From NCBI GenBank assembly GCA_016584495.1, contig WAID01000006.1, positions 496,001 to 560,000 of the forward strand: a DNA stretch of 64,000 bases, written 5' to 3'. The first letter of the stretch is position 1, and each line of letters starts with the position of its first letter. Both the position numbers and the translations under genes were made by a program. Shown piece by piece: positions 34,850 through 45,958 of this stretch. Under the pieces are notes generated by a model. That model saw only the letters and a program-made list of their open reading frames with translations, made no database searches and had not been told where the DNA came from. This DNA is from Celoporthe dispersa (Eukaryota > Ascomycota > Sordariomycetes > Diaporthales > Cryphonectriaceae).

Positions 34850-35562
34850 ATTTGTTTATTATAAAATAGCAGGCAGGCGGAGTGCAGAATATTTGCTAAC
34901 TGAGTGCTATGCAGCTGACGTGAAGCCTCTTGTCTTTTCCATCTTGGGCAGGTTGTGACGTGGCAGTCGCCGTAGCGCTGACTCTGCTCCAGGAGGGGGG
35001 AGAGGTCGAAAAATTACAGCACCTTGTTCCTATGGGCACGTACAATTTCTAACCTCATCTCGTCTCGTCTCATCTCTCACTCACCCTCCCTGCCTGGCCC
35101 GACCACACAACATAGCCGCAAGCTGCCTCCTCGCCCAACAGCTGCCTGCAGGGGAGATCCGGATGCTGAATCTCGGATGAGTACTATGTAACGAGCTGAC
35201 ACGCGAGGCCAGACTATCACATGCATACGCATAGATCTAGCCTATGTATCTGGAGAGAGAAGGCTGACGAAGAGAGCTGCCCGCTAGATGCCGTGTATGT
35301 TTGATTTTAGACGAGATGATCACCGTAGCATTTCCACGCCCCGTATCTCCTGCACTCCTGCATTTAGACACTGGCTGGCTATCTGTTCTTTCTAAGAGAG
35401 AGAAGAAAGGAAAAAGGGCGGGGAGATGGGGAAGGGAAAATGATATTAGGGTTAGGGCTGATGCCCCTCATGCAGCCTAGCAGCCGACGCGTCTCAGCGC
35501 GTTGCTCCTTCTTCACGCCGCTGTCACAGATACTGACTGGCCCCCGACACCGACTACCCATC
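34850..35562. other. Divergent promoter region, HET gene / dynactin p25
   Basis: It contains an AT-rich block next to the HET start (34850-34870), TCTCG/TCTCA-type pyrimidine repeats (35055-35085) and the telomere-like motif annotated separately. No ORF of interest. Confidence 0.6.
35446..35457 (+). promoter_or_regulatory. Two-unit telomere-type motif (telobox) in the p25 promoter
   Basis: Two perfect TTAGGG units lie 106 bp upstream of the dynactin p25 start codon. TTAGGG is the telomere repeat of filamentous ascomycetes, and teloboxes in promoters are bound by Myb-type telobox factors in fungi. Regulatory use here is inferred. Confidence 0.4.
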
Positions 35563-36346
35563 ATGTCGAGACGAGCGCCCAGGGGAGAGTACATCGAGAC
35601 GGTGAGCCTGTTTTCTCCTTGTCCTCGTCTTTCTTCCTGCTGCTTATGATCCTGGTCTGACCGCTCCTCGTACTGCCAACGCTGTAGGACACGGGCAACA
35701 AGGTCGCTCGCAAGGCGACTCTGGTCGGCACGCAGAACATCATGCTCGGCGGAAAGACGGTCATTATGCAGGATGCCATGATCAGAGGAGACCTCGCCCG
35801 CACCGCCCTCACCGCCGCCACCAGCTCCGGCTCTGGTTCGGCACCGGCCAACAACACCGCCGTCGCCATCGGCCGCTACTGTTTCCTCAGCAAGGGCTGC
35901 TGTCTGCGCCCTCCTGGCCGCATGTACAAGGGGTGAGCACCTCCCGGGTCGAGACGGGGCGGGAGAGGAGAGGAAAAAGAAATGGGGACAGCATGCTGAC
36001 CGCCTCTCTTGTGTGCGATACACCCAGCGTCTTCACCTATATGCCACTCCGTATGGGCGACCACGTCTTTGTCGGCGAGGGCACCGTCATCCAGGCCGCC
36101 ACCATCGGCTCCCACGTCTACATTGGCAACAATGCCGTCATCGACGAGTTCGCCATCGTCAAGGACTACGTCCGCATCCTCGACGGCACCGTCGTCCCGC
36201 CCAACATGGTCATCCCCAGCTTCACCATCGTCGCCGGCCAGCCCGCCCGCGTCGTCGGCGAGATCCCAGAGGGCGACCACGACCAGTTCGAGCTCAGGGA
36301 GCTCTACAAGACCGTCGGGAACAACCCGCAGCCCCTACATGTCTGA
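35563..36346 (+). CDS. DCTN5: Dynactin subunit 5 (p25)
   Basis: This is a subunit of the dynactin pointed-end complex, which links dynein to cargo such as early endosomes and supports hyphal nuclear and organelle transport. Exons are 35563-35601, 35688-35932 and 36028-36346; GT-AG introns of 86 and 95 nt; 200 aa, close to the usual length. The N-terminus reads RGEYIETDTGNKVARKA. It is followed by hexapeptide repeats of a left-handed beta helix (NIMLGGKTVIMQDAMIRGD, VFVGEGTVIQAATIGSHVYIGNNAVIDEFAIVKDYVRI, then PSFTIVAGQPARVVGEIPE). A Ser/Gly/Ala-rich loop (about residues 54-66) is inserted after the RGDLARTA strand, common in fungal copies. The short first exon (13 codons) fixes the start. Confidence 0.96.
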
Positions 36347-37225
36347 GGAAAGGCCCCATGGCTGGGAAGACAAGACACAAGGACGTCGCACACAACAGAT
36401 AATACTGGCCCGGCACCCGAGGCCAAGCCCGCTCTGGGTGACACTGACCACCCCCTTCTTGATCGTGCAGCACGGCGACAGGACAACGCCTCTGGTACGC
36501 AGGCATACCGTGGTACTCCTCCCAGAGACGATGGGACATACAAGAGGCGAACCTATGCATCACGCACGACGTGAAGCGCCGGCGAGAGGCAGGTCCAGTC
36601 GACCGTGATCTGCCTCTGCTTTCCATGCAGATCCATGTTTCAGCTTGCAGCTGTCCCTCGCCGTGCTCGCAACTGGGACGTCTTGAAGCGAAGCTCTTCA
36701 TTCGTCATCAAGGCTGTTCATAAATGCTAAATGAAACCTGCGGCAGGCAGACTTTAGATAGGATAGATACGGCCGTAAAGGAGCCGATCGACCAGTCACT
36801 TAAGCCCTTGGCGATTGCCTGATAATGCTCATGAGGAGGGAGCCTGCTACGAGACTGAAGGAAGGACGGGGACGGTGGCCAGAGTGTGACGCGGATGCTC
36901 CCATCTCTCATGAGCGCACTCGCGCTCCCCACAACACAAAGAGATGCGTGTGGAGACTCTCGAGCCATCGTACTCAGGGCTTTGTTCGGTACATCATCAC
37001 TCGATAGTCACTCATGGCGTCGTCGTCGTGAGCCCCAGCGCAAGTAATATTCAGGCACATCTCAGCATGTTCAAACGCCAGAAGACAATTTCTGTTCAGC
37101 TATGTACTGCGATGCCAGTCATCAAAGGGCCCTGCAGTCCTCAACATAGTTCTCCAGCCGGCCAGATCTTGCACATGGCCGTACCCCCCGAGCTGGTGCG
37201 GTTGAGCCCATACATATGGTCGGCC
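36347..37225. other. Intergenic between convergent genes
   Basis: This holds the facing 3' ends of dynactin p25 and the MetE-like gene. I see no conserved ORF, RNA or repeat. Confidence 0.55.
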
Positions 37226-38689
37226 TCAGGGCTCGCCAGGCCAGATGGAGTCGGCTAGGTCCCTCACCAGCTTCAACTTGGCGACCATATCATCTCTCGT
37301 CACACTGTTCCCCAGGTGGTGGCTGGCGAAACCACACTGCGGGCTCACACCAACCCTCTTCAGCGCCTCCTCCCTGGTCTGGCCTGCTCCCTTGGCCATG
37401 TAGTCTGCCGCCTGGTAGACCCTCTCGCGCATCTTGTCGAGGTCTTCCAGCTCGGGGAACTTGGACGTGATCACCCCGAGGACCACGTTCTTGTAGGATG
37501 GCAGCTCCTGGAGAGGCTCGAAACCACCGGCACGCTCCGTGTCGTACTCGAGGAAATACGTGTCTGCGTTGATCTCGCTGAACAGCTTGGTTGCGATCCG
37601 GTCATAGCCGCCCTCGCTGAAATGCCGGCTGTAGGCAAAATTACCACGACACAGGTGGATCCCCAGGTGCATGTCACTGGGACGCGATGAGATGCAGTCG
37701 TTATACAGCTTGATATAGCTGTTCAGAAGCGCATCCGAATCCTCGCCTTGAGATGCTAGGATCAGCAACTGCCGCGGGACGGCCAAGCCGAGGGGGGGGG
37801 GGAGGAAGGGAGGCCACACGCCTCCACAGAATCAACGTACCGGCGTCCTTAAAGCCCTGGAGCATCTTCTCGGAGCAGAAATCTGGTCACTTGTTAGGGA
37901 CAAACCCGGCGGCAGAGGGTCCACGTCTCCTCGGGCGGACTCACAAGCAAGGTTCGGGTCATCGATGGTCACATTGCGGCAGCCAGCATCGTAGAGGATC
38001 TGCAGCTCGGCGCCGTACGCCTTGGCAATGTCGGCAAAGTACTCTTCATCGTTGGCATACACATCCTTGGGATAGGCTCTTCCCGTCTGGTACCTGAGGT
38101 GATACCACTCGGGCGCAGGGAGGGTAAGCTTGGCCTCCTTGACGTAGTCTGGCGGGAGCAGCTTCTTGAGGTAGTTCCACTGGTCCACATAGGTGCTACC
38201 GACATGCTTGATCTTGCCCACGCAGACGACGGACTCTCCGGGCTTGTGGCCGGCCTCGGCTGCATGGGAAATCGTCAGCTCGCTTTTGTTTCTTTCTTTT
38301 CTCTCTATGGTGCAGCCGGCATGCTGCCGCGCGTGCGGGTCTCAAATCTCACTGAAGGCAGCCAGGTCAGGCACGTAGAGCCTGAACATGTCCAGGGGCG
38401 GATCCTCGATCTCCTCCATGCCCTCGAGGGCCGGGAAGAAGGTGCCCCAGAACTGGTGGCGCCGATACTCCCCGTCGTTGACGGCGTGGAAGCCTAGGTC
38501 TAGCTGCAGCTTCACGATCTCGTTGATGGCCTCGTCCTCGATGGCATGAAGCTCCTTGTCGTTGGCGATGACGACGGCCTTCTGGCCGTCCAGGGCGACC
38601 CGCTTGTCGACGAGCTTCTGTGGCCGCAGAAGGGAGCCGAGGTGCTCCGCGCGGAACGGCGGGCGCTGGTGATTCTTCTTCTCAACCAT
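37226..38689 (-). CDS. Stand-alone MetE C-terminal-like (cobalamin-independent methionine synthase type) protein
   Basis: Minus-strand exons are 38689-38353, 38259-37945, 37882-37841 and 37746-37226; introns are 93, 62 and 94 nt; 404 aa, frame closed. It resembles the single-domain YxjG/YxjH-type members of the UROD/MetE superfamily rather than the two-domain fungal Met6 (about 770 aa). The zinc site of MetE is visible: GIHLC gives His262 and Cys264, FLEYD gives Glu298, and SPQCGF gives Cys369. Other family blocks are RAEHLGSLLRP at the N-terminus and RRHQFWGTF. It probably transfers a methyl group to a thiol such as homocysteine, but single-domain members have varied donors and the donor here is unknown. 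Exon 3 is a 42-nt microexon encoding FCSEKMLQGFKDA. It has no clear functional partner among its neighbours. Confidence 0.92.
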
Positions 38690-39609
38690 GCTGGGAAGGT
38701 GGCCAACTTCTATGGCTGCTGTGGTCGGTTCTGGCCGTGGCAGGGTAGTATGAACAACTGGGGATGGGCTTTGAGTCTGACCCAGGACTTCTACTCTGCT
38801 GGCTTCGTGGAGGAGGAGGGGCTGCGGACTATAACTACGGTATATGTGTGGCACCAGGACTCTTATGACCCTGCTCCATTTTTTTCTTTCTACGTCACAT
38901 CTCCGCCAAACCCAAATTCGAAACGGTTTCCCCTCATCATCATTCAACGTGCAGCGCCAAACAAGAAGGCACAAACCATAACCAGAGTGGTGGAGTGGGT
39001 GGCAGGAGGGCCTGGTCTCGGACTCTTGCGTGCAAGAAGATCCGGCCGGGAGCTAGGACTATTCCCGAGAGTGGGCAGCCCTCACTCTCCTCTTCCTCTC
39101 CTTGCCCCTCACTCCGGAAAGGAGGGGAGCTTGTCGAGGCTGGGCTGGTCTGGTCTGGTTCCCTGGGTACTGGTATGAAGACATCATTCCCATGCGCCTG
39201 ATCTTTCTGAGCTGCCCAGGTGAAGCCAGGCCGAGGCTTTGCAGGCTATTAGGCAAAACAACAACCCCGCGTTAAAGACTTGAGTGGATCGTGATGCAAT
39301 GAGTAAGGTCTGACTACACTGCCTAATGTAACCTGGAGAGGCAAGATGAATAGTTCTCACCCCACATCGTCCAGGCGGGGAAAAGGAGGGGGTGGAGGGG
39401 GGTGTGTGGAAGAACGAGCAAAGTGGACAGATCTGCAGACAGATTCCAACATCTTCTTGGAGGCTCAGGTGGTTTGAAGCTTGACCCGACTGGTTTACGA
39501 TGATTTGTGAAGAAGCCGTAACGTGATATAAAAAGAAACGAAAAAAAGAAAAAACCAAACACAGACCAGCCGGGAGGATAGGAATTGAGAGGAAGGAAAA
39601 AAGAGCTCA

Positions 39610-39860
39610 TCACACCAGGTTCGAGTAGATCCGGTAGAACTCGGTGTCGATGTGCGAACTATTGATTCGCAGTTTGAATCGTCTCTTTGAGGTTTAATGA
39701 ATACGGTTTGGAAGAGACAGCTTCATCTAAGAGGACGATCTTGTCCTTGATCGAACGCGCAGACAACCGCCCGTCTACGATTCCTAATCTGTTGAATGAA
39801 CATCTCCAGCCTGGTTGTCACCTTCGTCATCCTACGCGGGGGCGCTCTCTTTCACAAGAC
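39610..39860 (-). pseudogene. Possible decayed C-terminal coding fragment, family unknown
   Basis: On the minus strand three short stretches read like protein but sit in different frames. They are roughly DDEGDNQAGDVHS, then RLGIVDGRLSARSIKDKIVL followed by LDEAVSSKPYSLNLKE, then KRRFKLRINSSHIDTEFY ending with a stop at 39610. No intron signals join them cleanly. I do not recognise the parent family. It may be the frameshifted tail of a dead gene, or chance. Confidence 0.28.
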
Positions 39861-40208
39861 TACAAAAAGGTGATGTTGCGTCCACAACGTCAATTGTTGT
39901 CTAATTAAAGAACACGCCGTGCCCGGTACTGTTGTTGTCGAGGTCACATCATCATGCGGCTGAACGGACGACCTTAGTATTCTCCTCAGACCACCGTGAC
40001 GAACAGTCAAAGAGTACAGTGTTGAGCTGTTAATATTGTTCTCGGTGGCAGGCCTTGGCATCTCCAGAGCTCTGCTTTGTCCTCTATATTACTCGGCCGA
40101 CTATGTGGCCCGCGCCTTTGAAGCTGGCCTCGACACCGTACAAATTAAGCGAGCGCTTCACGGGTGTATATGCTTTCAAATCTCACACCTGGCAGAAGGG
40201 GATCGTGG

Positions 40209-40216
40209 TATATAAT
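40209..40216 (+). promoter_or_regulatory. TATA-like box upstream of the secreted-protein gene
   Basis: TATATAAT lies 129 bp before the ATG at 40345, a plausible distance for an inducible fungal gene. No mapped transcription start supports it. Confidence 0.35.
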
Positions 40217-40344
40217 CATACCCAAATTGCCGCTCGAGACCATCATGAATAACCTCTGAAGGTTGTCAAGCAAGTATCCCACACTCATTTCGACAAACAA
40301 CTTGCCATAGTCACTCTCTTTGCGTCCAAAGTACGGCTTTCAAA

Positions 40345-41068
40345 ATGAGGAACCTCATCCTTGAAGCCATCGTCATTACTGCGTGGGCTCTCGGCCTTGT
40401 TGCAGCAGGCCTCATCGGTGAATCTCCTATGGGTGTCATCGAAACCCGGGTTGACAATTCTGGTCTTCACGACCGGTCTCTCGAGCCCCGAAATGGCATG
40501 CTGTATTGCGGAAACTTTGCCAGTCAGTTCCCCTCCCAGACGCCCACGAGCCTTGCGAATCCTCTCAAAACACACGAGTCACTCTAACAGACCAGCAGGT
40601 GGCAATGGAGCCATGGCAAACGAGCTCCTCGCCGAGGTCATGAACGAGAACACCTTGCACACTATAGGCGCCACGGGTTGTCTCCGTGTCAAGTGCAGAG
40701 ACACAACTGCCATCTATGCCTGCAATGTAGGAGTCCCGAGACCGAAGTGCTAGTGACTTTTATGTCGGTCCCTTCAGGCTATGCTGACCGCGAAGCAGGA
40801 CAATCCTCACTCTATCACTGTCACGGGCAAAGACATTGAACTGCACGGAGAGAACATCCTACAGCGCTGCTGTATACACAGCAGTACCGGGGCTATGTTG
40901 TATGGCTATTCGATGGCCGGACAACAATTCACCGACGCCAATGGTGGAAACTGGAACGTTATTATCGGTTACGGCGACTGCAACCACCCCGACACGGAGA
41001 AGCCTTCTGTCCTCGGTGGCTGGGGAGTGAATACATCTTGCAAGGAGATGAACGAGTATATCGGTTAG
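40345..41068 (+). CDS. Small secreted cysteine-rich protein (effector-like)
   Basis: Exons are 40345-40522, 40599-40726 and 40778-41068; GT-AG introns of 76 and 51 nt; 198 aa, frame closed. Residues 1 to about 21 are a signal peptide (MRNLILEAIVITAWALGLVAA). The mature part has eight cysteines (LYCGN, GCLRVKC, YACN, RCC, GDC, SCKE), consistent with four disulfides, and a block GQQFTDANGGNWNVIIGYGD. This pattern (CxxVxC..IYxCN.. followed by NWNVI.. and a Cys) resembles small secreted proteins of plant-associated ascomycetes as I recall them. I cannot assign a Pfam family and claim no activity. It sits alone in a lower-GC stretch next to a broken F-box gene, with a TATA-like box upstream. It could equally be a cell-surface or antimicrobial protein. 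Confidence 0.8.
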
Positions 41069-42009
41069 AGACGCTGGGCCTGCGAGATTGGAGAGGGGGG
41101 GGGGGGGAAGCGTCGCGAACCACGCCGATGAACCTGAGCCAAGCGTCTCTTGCAGTTTTTCCAGAATAGCACCTCCGAGCATCGACCGCGCTCTCAGTCA
41201 AGATGGAGCCATGGACACCACACTTTTTCTTTCTTTGTAGACACCGTTTGTTATCTTCTATTCGCTAGCAGTGCTAATTACAGCACAGCAAACCTCGTGC
41301 GAGAATCGGAGTGCTTGCTCTGATGGGCACTGGTTTTAGATTTATACAGCAGGGGCCCCCGTCTGGGTGTCCTCGCTACTTCAGCAACTCTGAAATTGAC
41401 TTTTTCAATTCTTTGGACCTCCCAGTGAGCTCATCAGGTGGTGCATCCTATCATTATCCGCACCCAGAGCTCAGTGCCAAATATTATCGTACCGCGCTCT
41501 TTGTGCTCGGGTGTTGACTGCGGTGGGATGAGGTCATGCTTCATTGTAAACCAGACACTAGAGCTCTATCATCTCATCTCATTGTGTAAAACATCTCCTC
41601 GTTGTATGTCAACTCAGGTTGCCTCGTCTACACGAGAGTGCCCAAGTTCCTGCGCATGAATCGATCCGTCACATGCCCCTTTTAAAAGAGGAAAGATAAG
41701 TTTATATGGGTAGTTTCTGAGATCGAGGTAGTTCTAGGTAGGTTCTCGCGTATTCTTGCCTCGACAGATGACCTTCCCGCTCCCGTGCAGGTGGCTTATT
41801 GGTAGGAGTGCGTAGGAGTGCGTCAAAGCCTCGTAGCTCTCGCCCGGGCAATGTTGCTTCTGATATTAATTATACCCTCCGTAGATGAGGTGACTTTGTT
41901 ACTCATAAACCTGACATTCGGGATGATTACAATCGTCAAGACCGACAGCTGGCCCCCCCCTTCCATCCCTCCTTTCATTTACTCTTGCTAAAACAAGAAA
42001 CTCACCTAC
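41069..42009. other. Intergenic with 3' end of the secreted-protein gene
   Basis: It contains a G12-type run near 41094-41107 and AT-rich stretches (41690-41720, 41860-41900). No conserved ORF. Confidence 0.5.
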
Positions 42010-42480
42010 TGCCTCTTGAATCTGACAGTCTTGGTCTCTGAATCTGGCAAGACGGCGACCACCACGATAATCGAGAGCCTGCCTGTAGAGATACTGCTCA
42101 AGATCTTCGGCGTCCTGGACCTTGAGTCGCCTGCTCCCTCGGATGTGCGATTCTTCAACGACCGCACGTGTACAGACATTCCTATGGAGCCAGACACACG
42201 ACTCCAGCCCCTGACAAATACGTCTCCGGCCAACAAGCGGTAGCGCGCCAGTGTTCTTCCTCTCCTATTCCGCCATGTGATCTGGTACTTCAAGCCCGTC
42301 GTCGACCTGCTGCAGTTCCCCTCTGCCAGGCAACTGGAACCATATCCAGGTGTTCGAGTATGGCGTTGTCGACAAGCCCAGAAGCCTGGGGCCGTACGGC
42401 AGATTATCTAGGCAGCAGCCGTCGTCATTCCATGTGGAAGGGCATGGGGCCAGGTCTGGTGGTCAGGAAGGGTGAAGGAG
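42010..42480 (+). pseudogene. F-box protein gene remnant with nonsense codon and frameshift
   Basis: The N-terminal half of an F-box is clear: IIESLPVEILLKIFGVLDLE followed by SPAPSDVRFFNDR, as in fungal F-box proteins. At 42241-42243 a TAG interrupts the place where the family has a Trp codon in its RRWRA-like motif. After it the same frame continues with RASVLPLLFRHVIWYFKPVV and DLLQFPSARQ, so the stop looks like a TGG-to-TAG change. Further on the plausible frame shifts (NWNHIQVFEYGVVDKPRSLG, from about 42331) and ends at about 42480, far short of a full-length F-box protein. No ATG opens the frame. F-box proteins are SCF ubiquitin-ligase adaptors; this copy cannot make one. TGG-to-TAG fits a C-to-T change in CpA on the other strand, the RIP context, but one site proves nothing. 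Confidence 0.75.
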
Positions 42481-43015
42481 ATGATTGATGGAAAGATACA
42501 CAACGAATGCGTCATCTGTTGTTCTAACACGTCTCCCCTCTTATGATACAACGGGCTGTCATGTCAAGTCCTGCCCTTCGCCGCCTCCTCCTCCTCCTCC
42601 TCGACAGAGCAGACAATGACATACCTGCACATGAATTTCTAGGGGAAATTATCTATCGCTCATGTATGCACTCATGACCATGTCCAAAAAAAAAAAAAAA
42701 GAAGAAAAAGAACACCACCTGGTCAGTCCTCCAGGTGCTACCCAAGCGAGCCCAACCTCAATATACCAACATGCCAGATGTCCATGTTGTTTGTCCACTC
42801 CGTATAGACTCTCCTCTAGATCCCATCGGGAGGCCACCTTCTGGAGGCCATGCCAATGTCATGTCATGTCTATGCATCCCAAGAGAAAGAATACGCCTGT
42901 ACTTGCTCACTCCAAGAGGAAGAACCCACCCACAAAAAAAGCGCAAGAAACCAAACCCAAAAATAAACCCCCACAAAAAAAGAAAACAAAAAAATCACCA
43001 TCAAAGCTCCTTTCC
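42481..43015. other. Intergenic, 3' side of the EamA carrier
   Basis: A CCT run lies near 42582-42601, A15 at 42687-42701 and several A-rich tracts at 42930-43005. No conserved ORF. Confidence 0.55.
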
Positions 43016-44600
43016 CTAGTCGCTGTGGCTGCTGGCCTTGTCACTTGCGTCGTCATCGTCACTGCCGTTGTCATCGGCGTCCACGTCAGCGTCGTCGATG
43101 TCCAGCTCCCTCCGGCGCTCATCCTCGGCCATCTCCCGCCACGTGCTCACGGACAGCATGACAAAGGCCACGATGATCATGAGGCCGCCTACGATGGCGG
43201 CCAGGCTCAGGGGCTGGCCGGTCAGGAGCCAGTCGCTCACGGCGACGATGAAGATGGTCAGGAGCGACGCGACGGAGCTCAGGACGGGGGACGTGAGGCT
43301 GATGAGGACGAGGAAGGACCCCGCAAAGGTGGCGTTCATGACGACCGACAGGAACAGCCACCAGGCGGTCGCGCCGGTGGGGAGGGCGAACCTCTCGATC
43401 CCTGCCAGGTGCAGGAGAGGCAGGGGAATCCACAGCACCAGGAGGGTGAAGGACCCGATCAGGCTGCCCACCAGGTTGGCAAAGACCATGCCCCGCCCCG
43501 GGCTGCAGCCCTCGGGCGGGCAGGCGAACCTCTTGTAGAGCACCTCGTAGAGGCCGTAGAGCACGGAGCCGCAGCCGATGACGATGTTGCCCAGAAACCG
43601 GTTCCCGTCGCCTCCCGCCTCGCTGGCCGGCGGGTCGCCGGGCGGTCCTGACCCTCCTGCCTGCTTTGTGTCCCCGTAGGCCACGACGATGACGCCGATG
43701 ATGGCGATGACGACGGCGAAGCACTTGTCGAGGCGGAAGGGCTCCTTGAGCAGGGGGGATCGAGAAGGCGTAGGCGAAGAAGGCGGAGCAGTTGTAGATG
43801 GCCGTCAGGTCGGACGGGGTGGTGAGGTCGACGGCGACGTACCAGCTCAGGCCCGCGACGGTGAGGGCGCTGGTGACAAAGGCGGTGGTCTTGAGCATGT
43901 AGCGGACGGGGCTCCGCGCCTGGTGGTAGTGTGGGACCTCGAGGGTGCGGCCGTGGACCATCTGGGCCGTGGTGCGACACAGCCAGACGTGCTTCCTCCA
44001 GAAGATGGGCCACGGCATGTCGCGCCTCTGCAGGCGGAGGATGAGGAGCTGGGCGGGCCACAGCAGCGCCCAGCTGCCGTGGGTCAGGTACAGCATGCAG
44101 TATGCCTTGTTCCACCCCAGATCCTGCTGCACGTAGGCTGCCAGCTCCGTCTGGACGCAGAAGGAGACCAGGGATATGACGAGGAAGACGGCAGCATAGG
44201 TATACTTCTTGCGGGTGGCGAGGTGCGCATTCGTCGCGGGCGAGCGGCTGCGGAGGGTACTCCTCCGGGAGAAGGTAGGCCGGCGAGGCGTGCCGGATGC
44301 GCTGGCCGAGGCATTGGTGTGTCTGGAGATAGGCCGCGGCGAGCCCGAGTCGGCGGGGAGGAGGGGAGACGGTCGGCCGTTGGGAGGCGGAGGGCCAGAG
44401 AAGTAGCTGTTCTGGTAGGCGCGGCCGCGGCTGAGCTGGTCGTCGCCGCCGTGCTCGGCGTCGACGTCGAGGTCGAGGTCGAGGTCGAGGTCGAGGTCAG
44501 GATCGAGGAGGCCGTCGGAGCTGCGGTGCTTGTGCTTCTTCTGGAGCAGTGGTTTCCCAGAAGGCGTGCCGTCGCGCACTAGAGACTTGTGATCTCCCAT
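43016..44600 (-). CDS. EamA / SLC35F-type drug-metabolite superfamily membrane carrier, one-base frameshift
   Basis: This is a ten-helix drug/metabolite-superfamily carrier, resembling the fungal Thi74/YML018c and animal SLC35F5 type, usually of vacuolar or endomembranes. It is a single exon of 1585 nt, one more than 528 codons. The extra base falls in the G6 run at 43753-43758. With five Gs the frame continues from FFAYAFSIP into LLKEPFRLDKCFAVVIAIIG (527 aa). The cytosolic N-terminus of about 135 residues is Ser/Pro-rich and contains a (Leu-Asp)n tract encoded by a hexanucleotide repeat. The membrane part runs from KYTYAAVFLVISLVSF, with the EamA signature near FAYAFSIPLLKE, to IIVAFVMLSV. 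The tail is very acidic (DDADVDADD...). The start is ATG 44600; the GTG four codons upstream was not used. The substrate is unknown. Confidence 0.92.
44469..44498. repeat. GAGGTC hexanucleotide repeat in coding sequence
   Basis: Five perfect units, read on the minus strand as GACCTC, encode the Asp-Leu tract of the EamA carrier N-terminus. Unit changes keep frame, so length polymorphism is likely. Confidence 0.9.
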
Positions 44601-45958
44601 GACTATAGGCACGGCCGCGACCTTATCTCACGAGGCTGGACGGGGCGGGGTTGGATCTCGACAAGGCGTCAGGCCGGAGGAGGTGAGCCTGCGGTAGGAG
44701 GCGGTAGGGACTGCTGGGCTCGACGGAGCATAGGAGTGGTCTCTCCAGAGGACGTCGAGAGCCGGAGAGGAGCTGTGGTCGTCGTCGTCGTCGTCACCGT
44801 CGTCGCCGTCGCTGTCGAGGGATAGGAAGGGCAGCCTGGGAGGAGGGTTCAAGACAGGAGTTGCTCTTGGCCTCGTAGGAGCGAGGAGGTATAAGAAAAA
44901 GGAGGCTGAGGTCGAATGAAGGGATCGGGCCGCGCCATGTGGCCTCTACCGCCAGAGAATGATAACAATAATAATACAGGATAGAAAGACAAGTATTATA
45001 TAAGAGGAGAGACGATGTGCAGCACACAAGAGCAGAGCCAGAAGGCGGGACAGTCGTAGCGCTGTATCTTGGATAAGGTTGAGTTGCTTTGGATGAACAA
45101 GTAACTCAGACGGAGGAGACTGCGATAGGCAGGGGATGTCCTGTAATTCGTAGATGGGCAATCACATGCCCTGGAACCGCGTTTGCGTGATGGCCATCTT
45201 TTTGTCCCGACAGCCCGGGCCTAGCCTGGAGCAGGGCTCTTTCAGCGCCCAAGTCCAGGGTCCAGAGGGGTGGTAATGGTTCACAGTAGTGTGGGGGGGA
45301 AGAGTACAGGGGTGTACAGGACAGTCTGCTGGTACGCTGTGGGGCCCTGCTGCGCAACATCTCACATGCCATTGCACCATCCCACGCGACATCTTGGTCA
45401 CTTGTCACTTTTTCTATCTTCTCCCCTAGAGTGCTCCCAGATGGTCTGGTGTGACCGACCCCTCGGATGCTCCTCATCGTCTGCGGCTATCTTGTCACAG
45501 AAAAAAACATGATGGGAAAAAGGAGGCTCGACCAGGTCGAAACCCATGCTGACATGACCTCTTATGACCGGATCAGCCCTCAGCACAGCGACATCCATCT
45601 CATCGATCCAGGACGCACCGTTGGTCTCCGAGAAGGGCGCCTGCTTACGATATATGGATGTGCAAGCGAGGACAGAGGAAAGAGAGGGAGGTGGGCATGG
45701 CCACATGCCCTTCACGAAAACAGAGGGACACGCGCACATATCCACAAGCCACACCATGAGACACCACACCCTCCACAGCCCATGGAAGAACGCGCATCTG
45801 GCAACGGATAGTGCCGCCCAGGAGACGATGTCGACAGCTAGGATGCAAGGACGGTCAATAGTGGTTTGGTGTCACCGAAGGAGAATATTTGGAATCTCAA
45901 CACTTTTTGACATAGTACACACGAGAGGGGCCTCGACGGCACACGTGCTCCTCCCCCC
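44601..45958. other. Intergenic between the EamA carrier and the AAAP transporter
   Basis: Upstream region of the EamA gene, with a GTC/CGT trinucleotide repeat at about 44772-44818 and an AT-rich block at 44960-45010. The remainder (45100-45950) shows no conserved ORF and ends in the AAAP 3' UTR. Confidence 0.5.

Larger units (their letters stand above)
38690..40344. other. Divergent intergenic region, MetE-like gene / secreted protein
   Basis: 38690-39200 is probably the MetE-like promoter (CT- and CA-rich). 39340-39410 and 39540-39600 are purine-rich. 39600-40340 has lower GC and carries the relic described separately and a TATA-like box. No intact gene. Confidence 0.5.
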
